Assembly (NCBI RefSeq): GCF_008039615.1
Contig: NZ_VDUZ01000008.1
Coordinates: 62,001-126,000 of the forward strand
Length of the DNA stretch: 64,000 nt
Reading direction: 5' to 3'
Source of the DNA: Vineibacter terrae
GTDB lineage: Bacteria; Pseudomonadota; Alphaproteobacteria; Reyranellales; Reyranellaceae
The notes beneath the pieces are model-generated. The model was not told the origin of the DNA, did no database searches, and saw only the letters and a program-made list of their open reading frames with translations. How positions within the stretch are numbered: the stretch's first letter is position 1; the number at the start of each line of letters is the position of its first letter. A program made the translations under genes and the position numbers. Below, piece after piece: positions 17,851 to 25,866 of this stretch.

Positions 17851-18522
17851 ATGCCTCGCACGCTCGGCATCGCCGTGATCGGTCAGGCGCCGCGGCCCGA
17901 CATCGCGGCGCTGTTTGCGGCGCAGGCGCCTGCGGGCACGCGCGTCGTGATGCGCGGCTGCCTCGATGGGCTGAGCGACGCCGAGATCGATGCGCTGCCG
18001 CCTACGGGCGGTGCCGACACGCTCTACACGCGGCTGCCCGGCGGGCGGGATGCCAGGATCTCCAAGCAGGCCGTGGTCGCCCGCGCGCCCGAAACGCTGG
18101 CCAGGCTGCGCGCCGACGGCGCCGATGCGCTGGTGTTCAACTGCACCGGCGCCTTTCCGCCGATGGCCGGCGATGCCAGCGTGCTCTTTCCATCGCGTGT
18201 GCTGGCCGGCCTCGCCGCCGGCCTGCTGCCGCAGGGAAGGCTGGCGCTGCTGGTGCCGCTGCCCGAGCAGGCCGTGAAGCTGAAGGAAAAATGGCAGCGG
18301 CCCGGGATCGAGATTGCGGCCGAAGCGCTGGTGCCCAGCGGCGATGACGCCGCGGTCGAGGCGGCGGCGGTGCGGCTGAAGGCGCAGCGCCCCGATCTCG
18401 TGGCCATGGACTGCATGAGCTACACGCCGCAGACCAAGGCGGTCGTGAAGCGTGTGCTGGGTGTGCCGACCCTGCTGGCAATCACCGCCACGGGGCGGGT
18501 ATTGAGGGAGTTGCTGGACTGA
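17851..18522 (+). CDS. AroM family protein
   Basis: 223-residue cytoplasmic protein. The start MPRTLGIAVIGQAPRPDI and the segments VFNCTGAFPP and MDCMSYTPQTKAVV mark it as AroM family. AroM has no firmly assigned reaction; the Cys-containing loops recall Asp/Glu/hydantoin racemase folds, which would fit the hydantoinase-like gene downstream (inference). ATG 17851 follows GGAG. The last base of its TGA is the first base of the DUF917 gene start, so the two are translationally coupled. Confidence 0.82.
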   Translation: MPRTLGIAVIGQAPRPDIAALFAAQAPAGTRVVMRGCLDGLSDAEIDALPPTGGADTLYTRLPGGRDARISKQAVVARAPETLARLRADGADALVFNCTGAFPPMAGDASVLFPSRVLAGLAAGLLPQGRLALLVPLPEQAVKLKEKWQRPGIEIAAEALVPSGDDAAVEAAAVRLKAQRPDLVAMDCMSYTPQTKAVVKRVLGVPTLLAITATGRVLRELLD

Positions 18523-19601
18523 TGGCTTTGCGCGATATCACGGCCGACGACATCGAGTCGCTGGCGGTCGGCGCCTGGGTGCTGGGCACCGGTGGCGGCG
18601 GCAGCCCCTATCTCGGGCTCTTGAACATGCGGCGGCTCTACAAGGACGGCCATCGCGTGCAGTTGATGACCGCGGACGAGCTTGCCGACGATGACTGGGT
18701 GGCCGCCGTCTCCAACATGGGCGCACCGCTGGTCGGCCAGGAGCGGCTGACCGACAGCCGCACGATCGCGCGCGCCGTGGCGTTGATGGAGGAGCATACC
18801 GGCCACCGCTTCCGCGGCATCATGGCGCTTGAGATCGGCGGCGGCAACGGCATCCAGCCGCTGATGGCGGCAGCGCACCTGGAGCGTCCGGTGATCGACT
18901 CCGACATGATGGGCCGCGCCTATCCCGAGGCGCAGATGACCAGCGTCGCGGTCGGTGACCTGCAGCCCTGGCCGCTGAGCACCGTCGATGTGCGCGGCCT
19001 GGAGGCGATCGTGCAGAAGGTGCCGACCTGGAAGTGGATGGAGCGGGTGAGCCGCAAGATCTGCGTCGAATACGGCTCCATCGCCTCGACCTGCAAGGCG
19101 CCGCGTACCGGTGCCGAGGTCAAGAAATGGGGAATCCACGGCACCACCACCAAGGCGATCCGCATCGGCCACGCCGTGCGCGAGGCGCAGCACCAGCACG
19201 CGGACCCGATCGCGGCGATCCTCTCGGTCGAGCGGGGCTTGGTGCTGTACCGCGGCAAGGTGGTCGATGTCGAACGGCGTGCCACCGAGGGCTTCCTGCG
19301 CGGCCGCACGCGGTTCGAGGGCATGGAAGACTGGCGCGGCAGCACCATGGAGATCGCCTTCCAGAACGAGTGGATCGTGGCCTGGCGCGACGATGCGCCG
19401 ATCGCGATGTCGCCCGAGCTGATCTGCGTGCTCGACACCGTGTCGGGCGAGGCGGTCGGCACCGAGACCATCCGCTACGGCCAGCGCGTCACGGTGATCG
19501 CTCTGCCGCCGCCCGAGGTATTCCTCAGCGAGAAGGGGCTGCAGCATGTCGGCCCGCGCGCCTTCGGCTACGACATCGACTTCAGGAGCGTGTTCGCGTG
19601 A
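18522..19601 (+). CDS. DUF917 protein, copy 1 (S-methyl-thiohydantoin desulfurase-like family)
   Basis: 359-residue DUF917 (PF06032) protein. Hallmarks: DDIESLAVGAWVLGTGGGGSP at the N-terminus, MALEIGGGNGIQPLMAAA (about 103-120), a DSDMMGRAYPEAQMT motif (about 127-140) and a C-terminal barrel-like part with IRYGQRVTVIALPPP. DUF917 stood uncharacterised for long; to my knowledge one member acts as an S-methyl-thiohydantoin desulfurase, and the family often sits beside HyuA/HyuB hydantoinase-oxoprolinase genes as here. Overlaps aroM by one base. About 80% identical by eye to the next gene, so a recent tandem duplicate. Confidence 0.88.
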   Translation: MALRDITADDIESLAVGAWVLGTGGGGSPYLGLLNMRRLYKDGHRVQLMTADELADDDWVAAVSNMGAPLVGQERLTDSRTIARAVALMEEHTGHRFRGIMALEIGGGNGIQPLMAAAHLERPVIDSDMMGRAYPEAQMTSVAVGDLQPWPLSTVDVRGLEAIVQKVPTWKWMERVSRKICVEYGSIASTCKAPRTGAEVKKWGIHGTTTKAIRIGHAVREAQHQHADPIAAILSVERGLVLYRGKVVDVERRATEGFLRGRTRFEGMEDWRGSTMEIAFQNEWIVAWRDDAPIAMSPELICVLDTVSGEAVGTETIRYGQRVTVIALPPPEVFLSEKGLQHVGPRAFGYDIDFRSVFA

Positions 19602-19605
19602 TGGC

Positions 19606-19689
19606 CTTCATGGTGAGCTTGTCGAACCATGAAGGCCAGGCACGGGCCGTGGTGCGGCGCTTCATGGTTCGACAGGCTCACCATGAAGC
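19606..19689. repeat. Family C palindrome (CTTCATGGTGAGC type), copy 1
   Basis: Two arms, CTTCATGGTGAGCTTGTCGA near the left end and TCGACAGGCTCACCATGAAG at the right end, form an imperfect 84-base hairpin. It starts four bases after the stop of the first DUF917 gene. An equivalent element follows the second DUF917 gene. Confidence 0.85.
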
Positions 19690-19712
19690 ACTCTAAGGAT
19701 TGAGGCGACCTC

Positions 19713-20792
19713 ATGCCCCGTCGCGACATCACCCTCGACGATATCGAGTCGCTGGCGGTCGGTGCCTGGATCCTGGGCACGGGCGGCGGCGGCAATCCCT
19801 ACCTGTCGCTGCTCAACATGCGGCAACTCTACCGCGATGGCCATCGCGTGCAGCTCATGCCGGCGAGCGACCTGGCCGACGACGATCAGGTGGCCATCGT
19901 CGCCGGCATGGGCGCACCGCTGGTCGGGCTGGAGCGGCTGACCGACAGCCGTACCATCGCCCGTGCTGTCGAGGTGATGGAGGCGCATGTCAGGCATCGC
20001 TTCGCCGGCATCATGGGCGTGGAGATCGGCGGCGGCAACGGCGTGCGGCCGCTGATGGCGGCAGCGCTGCTGGGCCGGCCGGTGATCGATTCGGACACCA
20101 TGGGTCGCGCCTATCCCGAGGCGCAGATGACCAGTGTCGCGATCGGCGACCTGCGGCCCTGGCCCTTGGCTGCGGTCGACGTGCGCGGGCTGGAGGCCAT
20201 CGTCGACAAGGTGCCGAGCTGGACGTGGATGGAACGGATCGCGCGCAAGATCTGCGTCGAGTACGGCTCGGTCGCCGCCACCTGCCAGGCGCCGCGCACC
20301 GGCGCCGAGGTGAAGCGGTGGGGCATCCACGGCACCACCACCAAGGCGATCGCCATCGGCCATGCCGTGCGCGCGGCGCAGCGCCGGCACGACGATCCGA
20401 TCGCCGCCATCCTCTCGGTCGAGCCGGGCAAGCTGCTCTACAAGGGCAAGGTGGTCGATGTCGAGCGGCGCACCACCGAGGGCTATCTGCGCGGCCGTGT
20501 ACGGTTCGACGGCGCCGATGGCTGGCGCGGCGCGATGATGGAGACCAGCTTCCAGAACGAGTGGATCGTGGCCTGGCGCGATGGCGAGCCGATCGCCATG
20601 ACGCCGGACCTGATCTGCGTGCTCGACAGCGTCTCGGGCGAGGCGGTCGGCACCGACACTATCGGCTACGGCCAACGCGTCACGGTGATCGCCTTGCCGC
20701 CGCCGGACGTGTTCCTCAGCGAGAAGGGCCTGCACTACGTCGGCCCGCGCGCCTTCGGCTACGACATCGGCTTCAGGAGCGTGTTCGCATGA
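19713..20792 (+). CDS. DUF917 protein, copy 2
   Basis: 359 residues, exactly the length of the upstream copy and collinear with it throughout (same motifs at the same positions, for example GVEIGGGNGVRPLMAAA and DSDTMGRAYPEAQMT). Differences are spread as conservative substitutions, so both copies appear functional. The pair may form a heteromer or act on two substrates (inference). A GAGG site precedes ATG 19713. Ends eight bases before the second Family C palindrome. Confidence 0.88.
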   Translation: MPRRDITLDDIESLAVGAWILGTGGGGNPYLSLLNMRQLYRDGHRVQLMPASDLADDDQVAIVAGMGAPLVGLERLTDSRTIARAVEVMEAHVRHRFAGIMGVEIGGGNGVRPLMAAALLGRPVIDSDTMGRAYPEAQMTSVAIGDLRPWPLAAVDVRGLEAIVDKVPSWTWMERIARKICVEYGSVAATCQAPRTGAEVKRWGIHGTTTKAIAIGHAVRAAQRRHDDPIAAILSVEPGKLLYKGKVVDVERRTTEGYLRGRVRFDGADGWRGAMMETSFQNEWIVAWRDGEPIAMTPDLICVLDSVSGEAVGTDTIGYGQRVTVIALPPPDVFLSEKGLHYVGPRAFGYDIGFRSVFA

Positions 20793-20799
20793 TGACAGC

Positions 20800-20884
20800 C
20801 TTCATGGTGAGCCTGTCGAACCATGAAGGCTACGCACGAACAGCAGTGCGAGCCGCTTCATGGTTCGACAGGCTCACCATGAAG
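20800..20884. repeat. Family C palindrome, copy 2
   Basis: Same arms as the element at 19606-19689 with a different loop. The gene-plus-palindrome arrangement is repeated, so the duplication unit may have included the repeat, or each copy attracted one independently. Confidence 0.85.
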
Positions 20885-20916
20885 CGGTCTTCCCCCAGGA
20901 GCTTTGGAACAGTGTG

Positions 20917-22455
20917 ATGAGACGGATCGGGATCGATGTCGGCGGCACCAACACGGACGCGGTGCTGATCGAGGAGGGCAAGGTCGTGCGCGCCGTGAAG
21001 GCGCCGACGAGCGAGGACGTGACCACGGGCATCCTGGAGGCGCTGGCGGCGCTGGGCCGCACCGGCGTTGTGCAGGCCAGGCGCATCGACGGGGTGATGA
21101 TCGGCACCACGCATTTCATCAACGCCGTGGTGCAGCGACGCCACCTGACCAGGGTCGCGGCCTTGCGGCTGGGCATGCCGGCTGGCGCCTCGCTGCCGCC
21201 GTTCTGCGACTGGCCCGACGATCTGGCCGAGATCGTGCGCGGCGGCATCTGGATGGTCGAAGGCGGCCACGAATACGACGGCCGGCCGTTCATGCCGCTC
21301 GACGTGGCCGCGATCGAGCAGGCGGCGCGCGCGATGAAGGCCAAGGGGCTGCGCGCCGTTGCGATCTCCGCCGTCTTCTCGCCGCTTGATCCGTCGCACG
21401 AGCAGCAGGCGGCCGCCATCGTGGCCCGTGCTCTGCCTGAGGCGGCGATCACCTGCTCCGCGGATCTCGGCCGCATCGGGCTGCTGGAGCGCGAGAATGC
21501 CGGCCTCCTGAACGCAGCGCTGGCCGACCTGGCGCGTGACACCATCGCTGCCTTCGAGAAGGCGATCGCCGACAGCGGCATCGAGGCGCCGCTCTTCATC
21601 ACCCAGAACGACGGCACCGTCGTCGAGGCGGCGCAGGCCGGCCGGCTGCCGGTCTACAGCTTCGCTTCGGGCGCCACCAACTCGATGCGCGGCGGCGCCT
21701 ACCTGTCGGGACTGCAGGACGCGATGGTGATCGACGTCGGCGGCACCACGACCGATGTCGGCCAGCTGCGGCATGGCTTCCCGCGTGAGGCCAATTCGGT
21801 GGTGCGGATCGGCGGTGTGCGCACGCTGTTCCGCATGCCCGATCTGATGTCGATCGGTCTGGGTGGCGGCAGCCACGTGTCGCTCGATCCGCTGTCGGTC
21901 GGGCCGCTGTCGGTGGGCTATCGCCTGCTGAAGGAGGGCGTCGCCTTCGGTGGCCGGCAGCTCACCACCACCGACGTCGCCGTCGCCAGCGGCAGGCTGG
22001 ACCTGGGCGAGCGCGCCAGGGTGAAGCATCTCGATGCGGCGACCTGCGCCCGCGTCTTCGCCGAGGCCCAGCGCATGATCGAGGAGACGGTGGACCGCAT
22101 GAAGACCGAAGCCGGCAATGTGCCGCTGGTTGCGGTCGGCGGCGGCGCTTTCCTGGTGCCCGACCGGCTCGAAGGTGTGTCGCAGGTCGTGCGCGTGCCG
22201 CACGGCGACTGCGCCAACGCCGTGGGCGCCGCCATCGCGCAGGTCTCGGGCGAATGCGATCAGATCTTCCGCGACCTGGCGCGCGCCGACGCCCTCGCCA
22301 AGGCGCGTGCGATCGCCGCCGACCGCGCCGCCTCCGCCGGCGCCGATCGCGCCACGCTCACGACCATCGAAAGCGAGGACATGCCGCTGGCCTACCTGCC
22401 CGGCAACGCGCTTCGGGTGCGCGTGCGCGTCGTCGGCGACGTCGCGGCGGCGTAA
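20917..22455 (+). CDS. HyuA-like hydantoinase/oxoprolinase family protein
   Basis: 512-residue ATP-dependent ring-opening enzyme family (hydantoinase/5-oxoprolinase A subunit). N-terminal phosphate-binding motif RIGIDVGGTNTDAVLIE, a second ASKHA-type motif MVIDVGGTTTDVGQL (about 271-285) and GLGGGSHVSLDPL (about 310). It is shorter than the 680-700 residue HyuA and there is no HyuB gene here; the short type is usually paired with DUF917. ATG 20917 is used; an upstream reading would run through the palindrome. Likely role: ATP-driven opening of a hydantoin-like ring produced by the DUF917 enzymes (inference). Last gene of the unit. Confidence 0.87.
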   Translation: MRRIGIDVGGTNTDAVLIEEGKVVRAVKAPTSEDVTTGILEALAALGRTGVVQARRIDGVMIGTTHFINAVVQRRHLTRVAALRLGMPAGASLPPFCDWPDDLAEIVRGGIWMVEGGHEYDGRPFMPLDVAAIEQAARAMKAKGLRAVAISAVFSPLDPSHEQQAAAIVARALPEAAITCSADLGRIGLLERENAGLLNAALADLARDTIAAFEKAIADSGIEAPLFITQNDGTVVEAAQAGRLPVYSFASGATNSMRGGAYLSGLQDAMVIDVGGTTTDVGQLRHGFPREANSVVRIGGVRTLFRMPDLMSIGLGGGSHVSLDPLSVGPLSVGYRLLKEGVAFGGRQLTTTDVAVASGRLDLGERARVKHLDAATCARVFAEAQRMIEETVDRMKTEAGNVPLVAVGGGAFLVPDRLEGVSQVVRVPHGDCANAVGAAIAQVSGECDQIFRDLARADALAKARAIAADRAASAGADRATLTTIESEDMPLAYLPGNALRVRVRVVGDVAAA

Positions 22456-22536
22456 GACCGCGAGAAGAGCAACCACAGAGCTCCCCACCGGCTACGCCGC
22501 CTACAAAGACTGGAACGGCTCACGATCGAGGGACAG

Positions 22537-22617
22537 ACGCTGGGCGCGCGCCACTCCGTGACGCGTCTTCGTCTGGTGCGGCGCATGACGCGCCACGGAG
22601 TGGCGCGCGCCCAGCGT
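22537..22617. repeat. Family B long inverted repeat
   Basis: Arms ACGCTGGGCGCGCGCCACTC and GAGTGGCGCGCGCCCAGCGT are fully complementary, with a 40-base loop that holds GACGCG/CGCGTC-type inner pairs. A partial relative (GCGCCACTCCAGTGGCGC) lies at 22696-22713. The 290-base gap between the HyuA-like gene and the glyoxalase gene contains nothing else that I can see. Confidence 0.88.
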
Positions 22618-22745
22618 TTGATCGAAGCGCCCGGGCCAGTTCGCTTTTCAGGAGGCACGACGCAGCCGTTGACCGCAATCAATCGCCGGGAACGCGCCAC
22701 TCCAGTGGCGCATTGGCGCGTATCGCCAAATCTGGCGCCGGTGCA

Positions 22746-23291
22746 TTAGCCGGCCGCAGCCCTCGCGCCATCCTGGGCGCCCTTGATCATCGCCGCCAGC
22801 GCAGGCGCCGCCAGGATCTCGATCCAGTAGCCGTCGGGGTCCTTGATGAAGGCAAGCCCCTTCATCTTGCCGTCATCGGGGCGCTTCACGAACGCGACGC
22901 CCAGGTCCTCGAAGCGCGCGCAGGCGGCGTGGACATCCGGCACGGTGATGCCGATATGGCCGAAGCCGCGCGGATCGGCGTTGCCGTTATGATAACCGAC
23001 GAAATCCGCGTCGCTCTCGGTGCCCCAGTTGTGGGTCAGCTCGAGGGTGGCTTTCTGCCGGAAGACATACTCGGCCCGGGCAACCGCCTCGTCGGGGACC
23101 GGCTCATCGCTGGCACGGACATAGGCCATGAAATAGAGCGAGAACTTCATGTCCGGGAAGTCGAAGCGGTCGAGCAGGGTCATGCCGAGGACGTCGCGGT
23201 AGAAGGCGACAGAGCGCTCGGGGTCCTTGATCCGGAGCATCGTCTGGTTGAAGATGAAATCGCCGGTCGCGGCCGTCGTATCCGTGCTCAT
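22746..23291 (-). CDS. gloA: Glyoxalase I (lactoylglutathione lyase)
   Basis: 181-residue single-domain glyoxalase I, isomerising the methylglyoxal-glutathione hemithioacetal to lactoylglutathione. Metal ligands are visible in order: Gln in [10 protein letters not shown], Glu in [10 protein letters not shown], His in GFGHIGITV and Glu in GYWIEIL. The segment [20 protein letters not shown] is typical of the proteobacterial/eukaryotic-length enzyme. ATG 23291 gives the standard length. Isolated gene, cytoplasmic. Confidence 0.93.
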   Translation of the reverse strand: MSTDTTAATGDFIFNQTMLRIKDPERSVAFYRDVLGMTLLDRFDFPDMKFSLYFMAYVRASDEPVPDEAVARAEYVFRQKATLELTHNWGTESDADFVGYHNGNADPRGFGHIGITVPDVHAACARFEDLGVAFVKRPDDGKMKGLAFIKDPDGYWIEILAAPALAAMIKGAQDGARAAAG

Positions 23292-23537
23292 GGGCGTCCT
23301 GCTCCTGCTCCGTGTGCCTGCGTCAGCGTTAGCCGCAATGCCTTGGAAAGGCGCGCGCGGCAGCGCACTTTGATCCAACTCTGCGTGCACTGCCGGTCGC
23401 GTCACTGTGCATTGCCGGCAATGCCCGACGGATACCACGCCGCTGGCGTCGTGCCATCAAGGAACCGGCCGGTGGCGACGGGCCTCGATCACCGGCGGCA
23501 CCCGTGGCCACAGGGCCCGCGACAGGGAGGACCAGAC

Positions 23538-23996
23538 ATGAAGCCCCAGACCCCCGAAGAATACGTCCAGATCGATGACGGCCCGTGGGCGCCGTTCCCG
23601 GATGCCTTCTCGGTAGGCGGCATCACGTGGCGGCTGCTGCACGTCTCGCCCGAGGCCGGAACCTGGACCGCCGTGTTCGAATGCCCTGCCGGCTCGTCGT
23701 TCAATGCCCACTTCCATACCGGCCCCGGCGAGTATTTCCTCTACAAGGGGCGCATGGATGTCCGCGGCGGCAAGGACGCGGGCGGCGACACCGCCGTCGC
23801 CCCGGGCTACGGCTTCGAGTCGTCCGGGGCGCGCCACGACAAGACGTACTTCCCCGTCGACAGCGCCTTCTACATGACCTTCTCGGGCCCGCTGGCCTTC
23901 ATCCAACCCGACGGCACCGTCATCGCCAACGTCGGCTGGGGCGAGGCGCAAGGCGCCTGGCAGGCCCATCTGGAGTCCTGCAAGGCGGCAGCCTGA
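23538..23996 (+). CDS. Cupin-domain protein (acetylacetone dioxygenase/ChrR-like)
   Basis: 152-residue cupin. The metal-site motif is FNAHFHTGPGEYFLYKGRMD: two His and a Glu in the cupin 1 pattern with HxH-x5-E spacing, and cupin 2 lies around SGARHDKTYFP. Small cupins of this type bind Fe or Zn and act as dioxygenases or sensors; no reaction can be named. GGGAGGACC precedes ATG 23538. Single gene between the glyoxalase (divergent) and a PPOX flavoprotein (convergent). Confidence 0.78.
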   Translation: MKPQTPEEYVQIDDGPWAPFPDAFSVGGITWRLLHVSPEAGTWTAVFECPAGSSFNAHFHTGPGEYFLYKGRMDVRGGKDAGGDTAVAPGYGFESSGARHDKTYFPVDSAFYMTFSGPLAFIQPDGTVIANVGWGEAQGAWQAHLESCKAAA

Positions 23997-24049
23997 GCCG
24001 GCTGCTCCGGAGGGTGGGGCAATCCGTATGGCACGCCGCCGCCCTTTCT

Positions 24050-24077
24050 GTCATCCCGAGCGCCGCGAGGGATGACG
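24050..24077. repeat. Family E palindrome
   Basis: GTCATCCCGAG...CGAGGGATGAC hairpin between two convergent genes, a likely bidirectional terminator as well as a repeat copy. Confidence 0.6.
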
Positions 24078-24138
24078 GAAGGACGGCAGGGACGGCAGCG
24101 GACAATGGTGCGGTGGTGCTGCCAGGTGGCGCGCCGGC

Positions 24139-24750
24139 TCACCACATTGTCTGGCGGGCGCGGTCCAGCCAGGTGCGGTCGTACTCCTCGCCGCCGACGC
24201 GGTCCTGGCTGAGCGCCGCCAGGATCTGGCCGGCGCTGGGCAGGCTCCTGGGATCGACGTGGCGGGCCGGGTTCCACAGCTCCGAACGCACCAGGGCGCG
24301 GGCGCACTGGAAAAAGATCGTATCGACCGTCATCACCATCACCGATCGCGGCGCCTTGCCGTCGACGGCGAACGAGGCCAGCAGCTCCGGGTCGATGCTG
24401 AGATGCGCGCGCCCGTTGACCCGCAGCGTGTTGCCGACGCCGGGGATCATGAACAGCAGCGCCACGCGCGGATCGCGCACGATGTTGCGCAGCGAATCGA
24501 CGCGGTTGTTGCCGCGTCGATCGGGCAGCATCAGCGTCTTGCGGTCGTGCACCTGCACGAAGCCGGCGAGATCGCCACGTGGCGAGCAGTCCAGTCCTTC
24601 CGGCCCACTGGTCGCCAGCACCACGAACGGCGCCGCGTCGATATAGGCGCGGTAGTGCGGCGTGATCCAGTCGACTTCCTTGACCGTCGAGGCGTCGTTG
24701 GGCGTGCCGTAGAGCGCTTCCAGCTCAGCGACGCTGGTGATGATCGACAT
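24139..24750 (-). CDS. PPOX-type FMN flavoprotein (MSMEG_1061-like)
   Basis: 203-residue split-barrel flavoprotein of the pyridoxamine-5'-phosphate oxidase-like superfamily. Typical segments: FVVLATSGPEGLDCSPRGD (FMN phosphate site), NNRVDSLRNIVRDPRVALLF and a C-terminal RSELWNPARHVD. The longer type with this ending is grouped as MSMEG_1061 family. Such proteins reduce or oxidise unknown small molecules, often with F420 or FMN; FMN is more likely here. Single gene. Confidence 0.83.
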   Translation of the reverse strand: MSIITSVAELEALYGTPNDASTVKEVDWITPHYRAYIDAAPFVVLATSGPEGLDCSPRGDLAGFVQVHDRKTLMLPDRRGNNRVDSLRNIVRDPRVALLFMIPGVGNTLRVNGRAHLSIDPELLASFAVDGKAPRSVMVMTVDTIFFQCARALVRSELWNPARHVDPRSLPSAGQILAALSQDRVGGEEYDRTWLDRARQTMW

Positions 24751-24866
24751 CGGCGGGACCTGCTGCGGTTCGAGGCCGCGCCGATGTATCGGAGCCAGCG
24801 CATCGAGGCAAGATAGACAGGTGCTGCAGTCCGCCAGCCGCGGTCTGCGTCCGCGGACGCACGACG

Positions 24867-25793
24867 TCAGAGGTGCCGGAAAATCGTCTCGGCGGCGATC
24901 AGATCGAAGTGGCCACCGCCAGCGTTCTTGAAGAACGTGATGTCATCGGACGTCCGGCGGCCGGCGACCGAGCCGCTGATCAGGTCATACAGATCCCCCA
25001 GCACGTCGGATTCCGCGATCGCACCGCTGGCGATGGGCTGGAGGATGTCGCCCACGCCGTCGAACGCCGATTCGCGGCGATCGACGAAGACAAGAGAGCG
25101 CCGGACGGCATCGTCATCGGCCTCGCGAGTCTGTGCCGAGTAGCCGCCGACCAGGTCGAGATGGACCCCGGGCTTCAGTTTGGCGCCCTTGACGAGCGGG
25201 GTATGCGCGCGCGTGCACGTGGTGATGATGTCTGCCGACCCGATTGTTGCGTCCAGATCATCCGTCACCTCGGCAGCGATGCCCTCCTGCCTCAGCGCGG
25301 CGGCGACGTCGGCCGCGCGCTGCGGGGTGCGGTTCCAGATCAGCACCTGCTGCAGCGATGGCCTCACGGTGCGATGTGCGCGGACCAGCCATCGCGACAT
25401 TTCACCGGCGCCGACGACCAGCAGCGTCCGCGGCGAGGGCGGTGCCAGCAGCCTGGCCCCGAGCGCAGAATCGGCAGCGGTGCGCCAGTACGTGATCTCG
25501 GTGCCGTCCAGGACGGCCAGCGGCTTGCCGTTCGTGCCATCGAAGAGGACACAGACAGCCTGCACCGCCGGCAGTTCTCCCGCGTCCAGGTTGGCCGGAA
25601 AGCTCGTGATGAGCTTGCTGGCCATGAAGCGGCCTCGATCCACGGCGCTGCGGGCAAAATAGAATTCCCGCTCGCTGCCCAGGCAGCCGTCCAACACGGC
25701 GATCCTGGGGCGCCGATGCGCCGCTTCGATGGCGTCGATCAGGAGCGGAAAGCTCAGGACCTTGCGGATCTCCACGGCGTCGACAAAACGCAC
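24867..25793 (-). CDS. Ornithine cyclodeaminase/mu-crystallin family dehydrogenase
   Basis: 308-residue NAD(P)-dependent enzyme. Visible are the substrate-lysine segment FMASKLITSFPANL, the Rossmann motif LVVGAGEMSRWLVRAH followed by IWNRTPQRA, and HLDLVGGYSAQTREAD, where the general-acid Asp lies. The family includes ornithine cyclodeaminase, alanine dehydrogenase and ketimine reductases; the substrate pocket residues do not settle the choice. Cytoplasmic, monocistronic or cotranscribed with the amidohydrolase upstream (73 bases). Confidence 0.86.
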   Translation of the reverse strand: MRFVDAVEIRKVLSFPLLIDAIEAAHRRPRIAVLDGCLGSEREFYFARSAVDRGRFMASKLITSFPANLDAGELPAVQAVCVLFDGTNGKPLAVLDGTEITYWRTAADSALGARLLAPPSPRTLLVVGAGEMSRWLVRAHRTVRPSLQQVLIWNRTPQRAADVAAALRQEGIAAEVTDDLDATIGSADIITTCTRAHTPLVKGAKLKPGVHLDLVGGYSAQTREADDDAVRRSLVFVDRRESAFDGVGDILQPIASGAIAESDVLGDLYDLISGSVAGRRTSDDITFFKNAGGGHFDLIAAETIFRHL

Positions 25794-25866
25794 ATCTCTC
25801 TCCCACGATCACTGCGTGACCTGTCGTCATCCCGGCCGACGCACAGTGACTCGCGGTGCCCCGACA

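Noticed and set aside
22456-22745. Continuation of a protein after the HyuA-like gene (580-codon frame running to the cupin)
   Set aside because: The frame crosses palindromes and an opposite-strand glyoxalase gene; the cupin has its own start and ribosome site at 23538.
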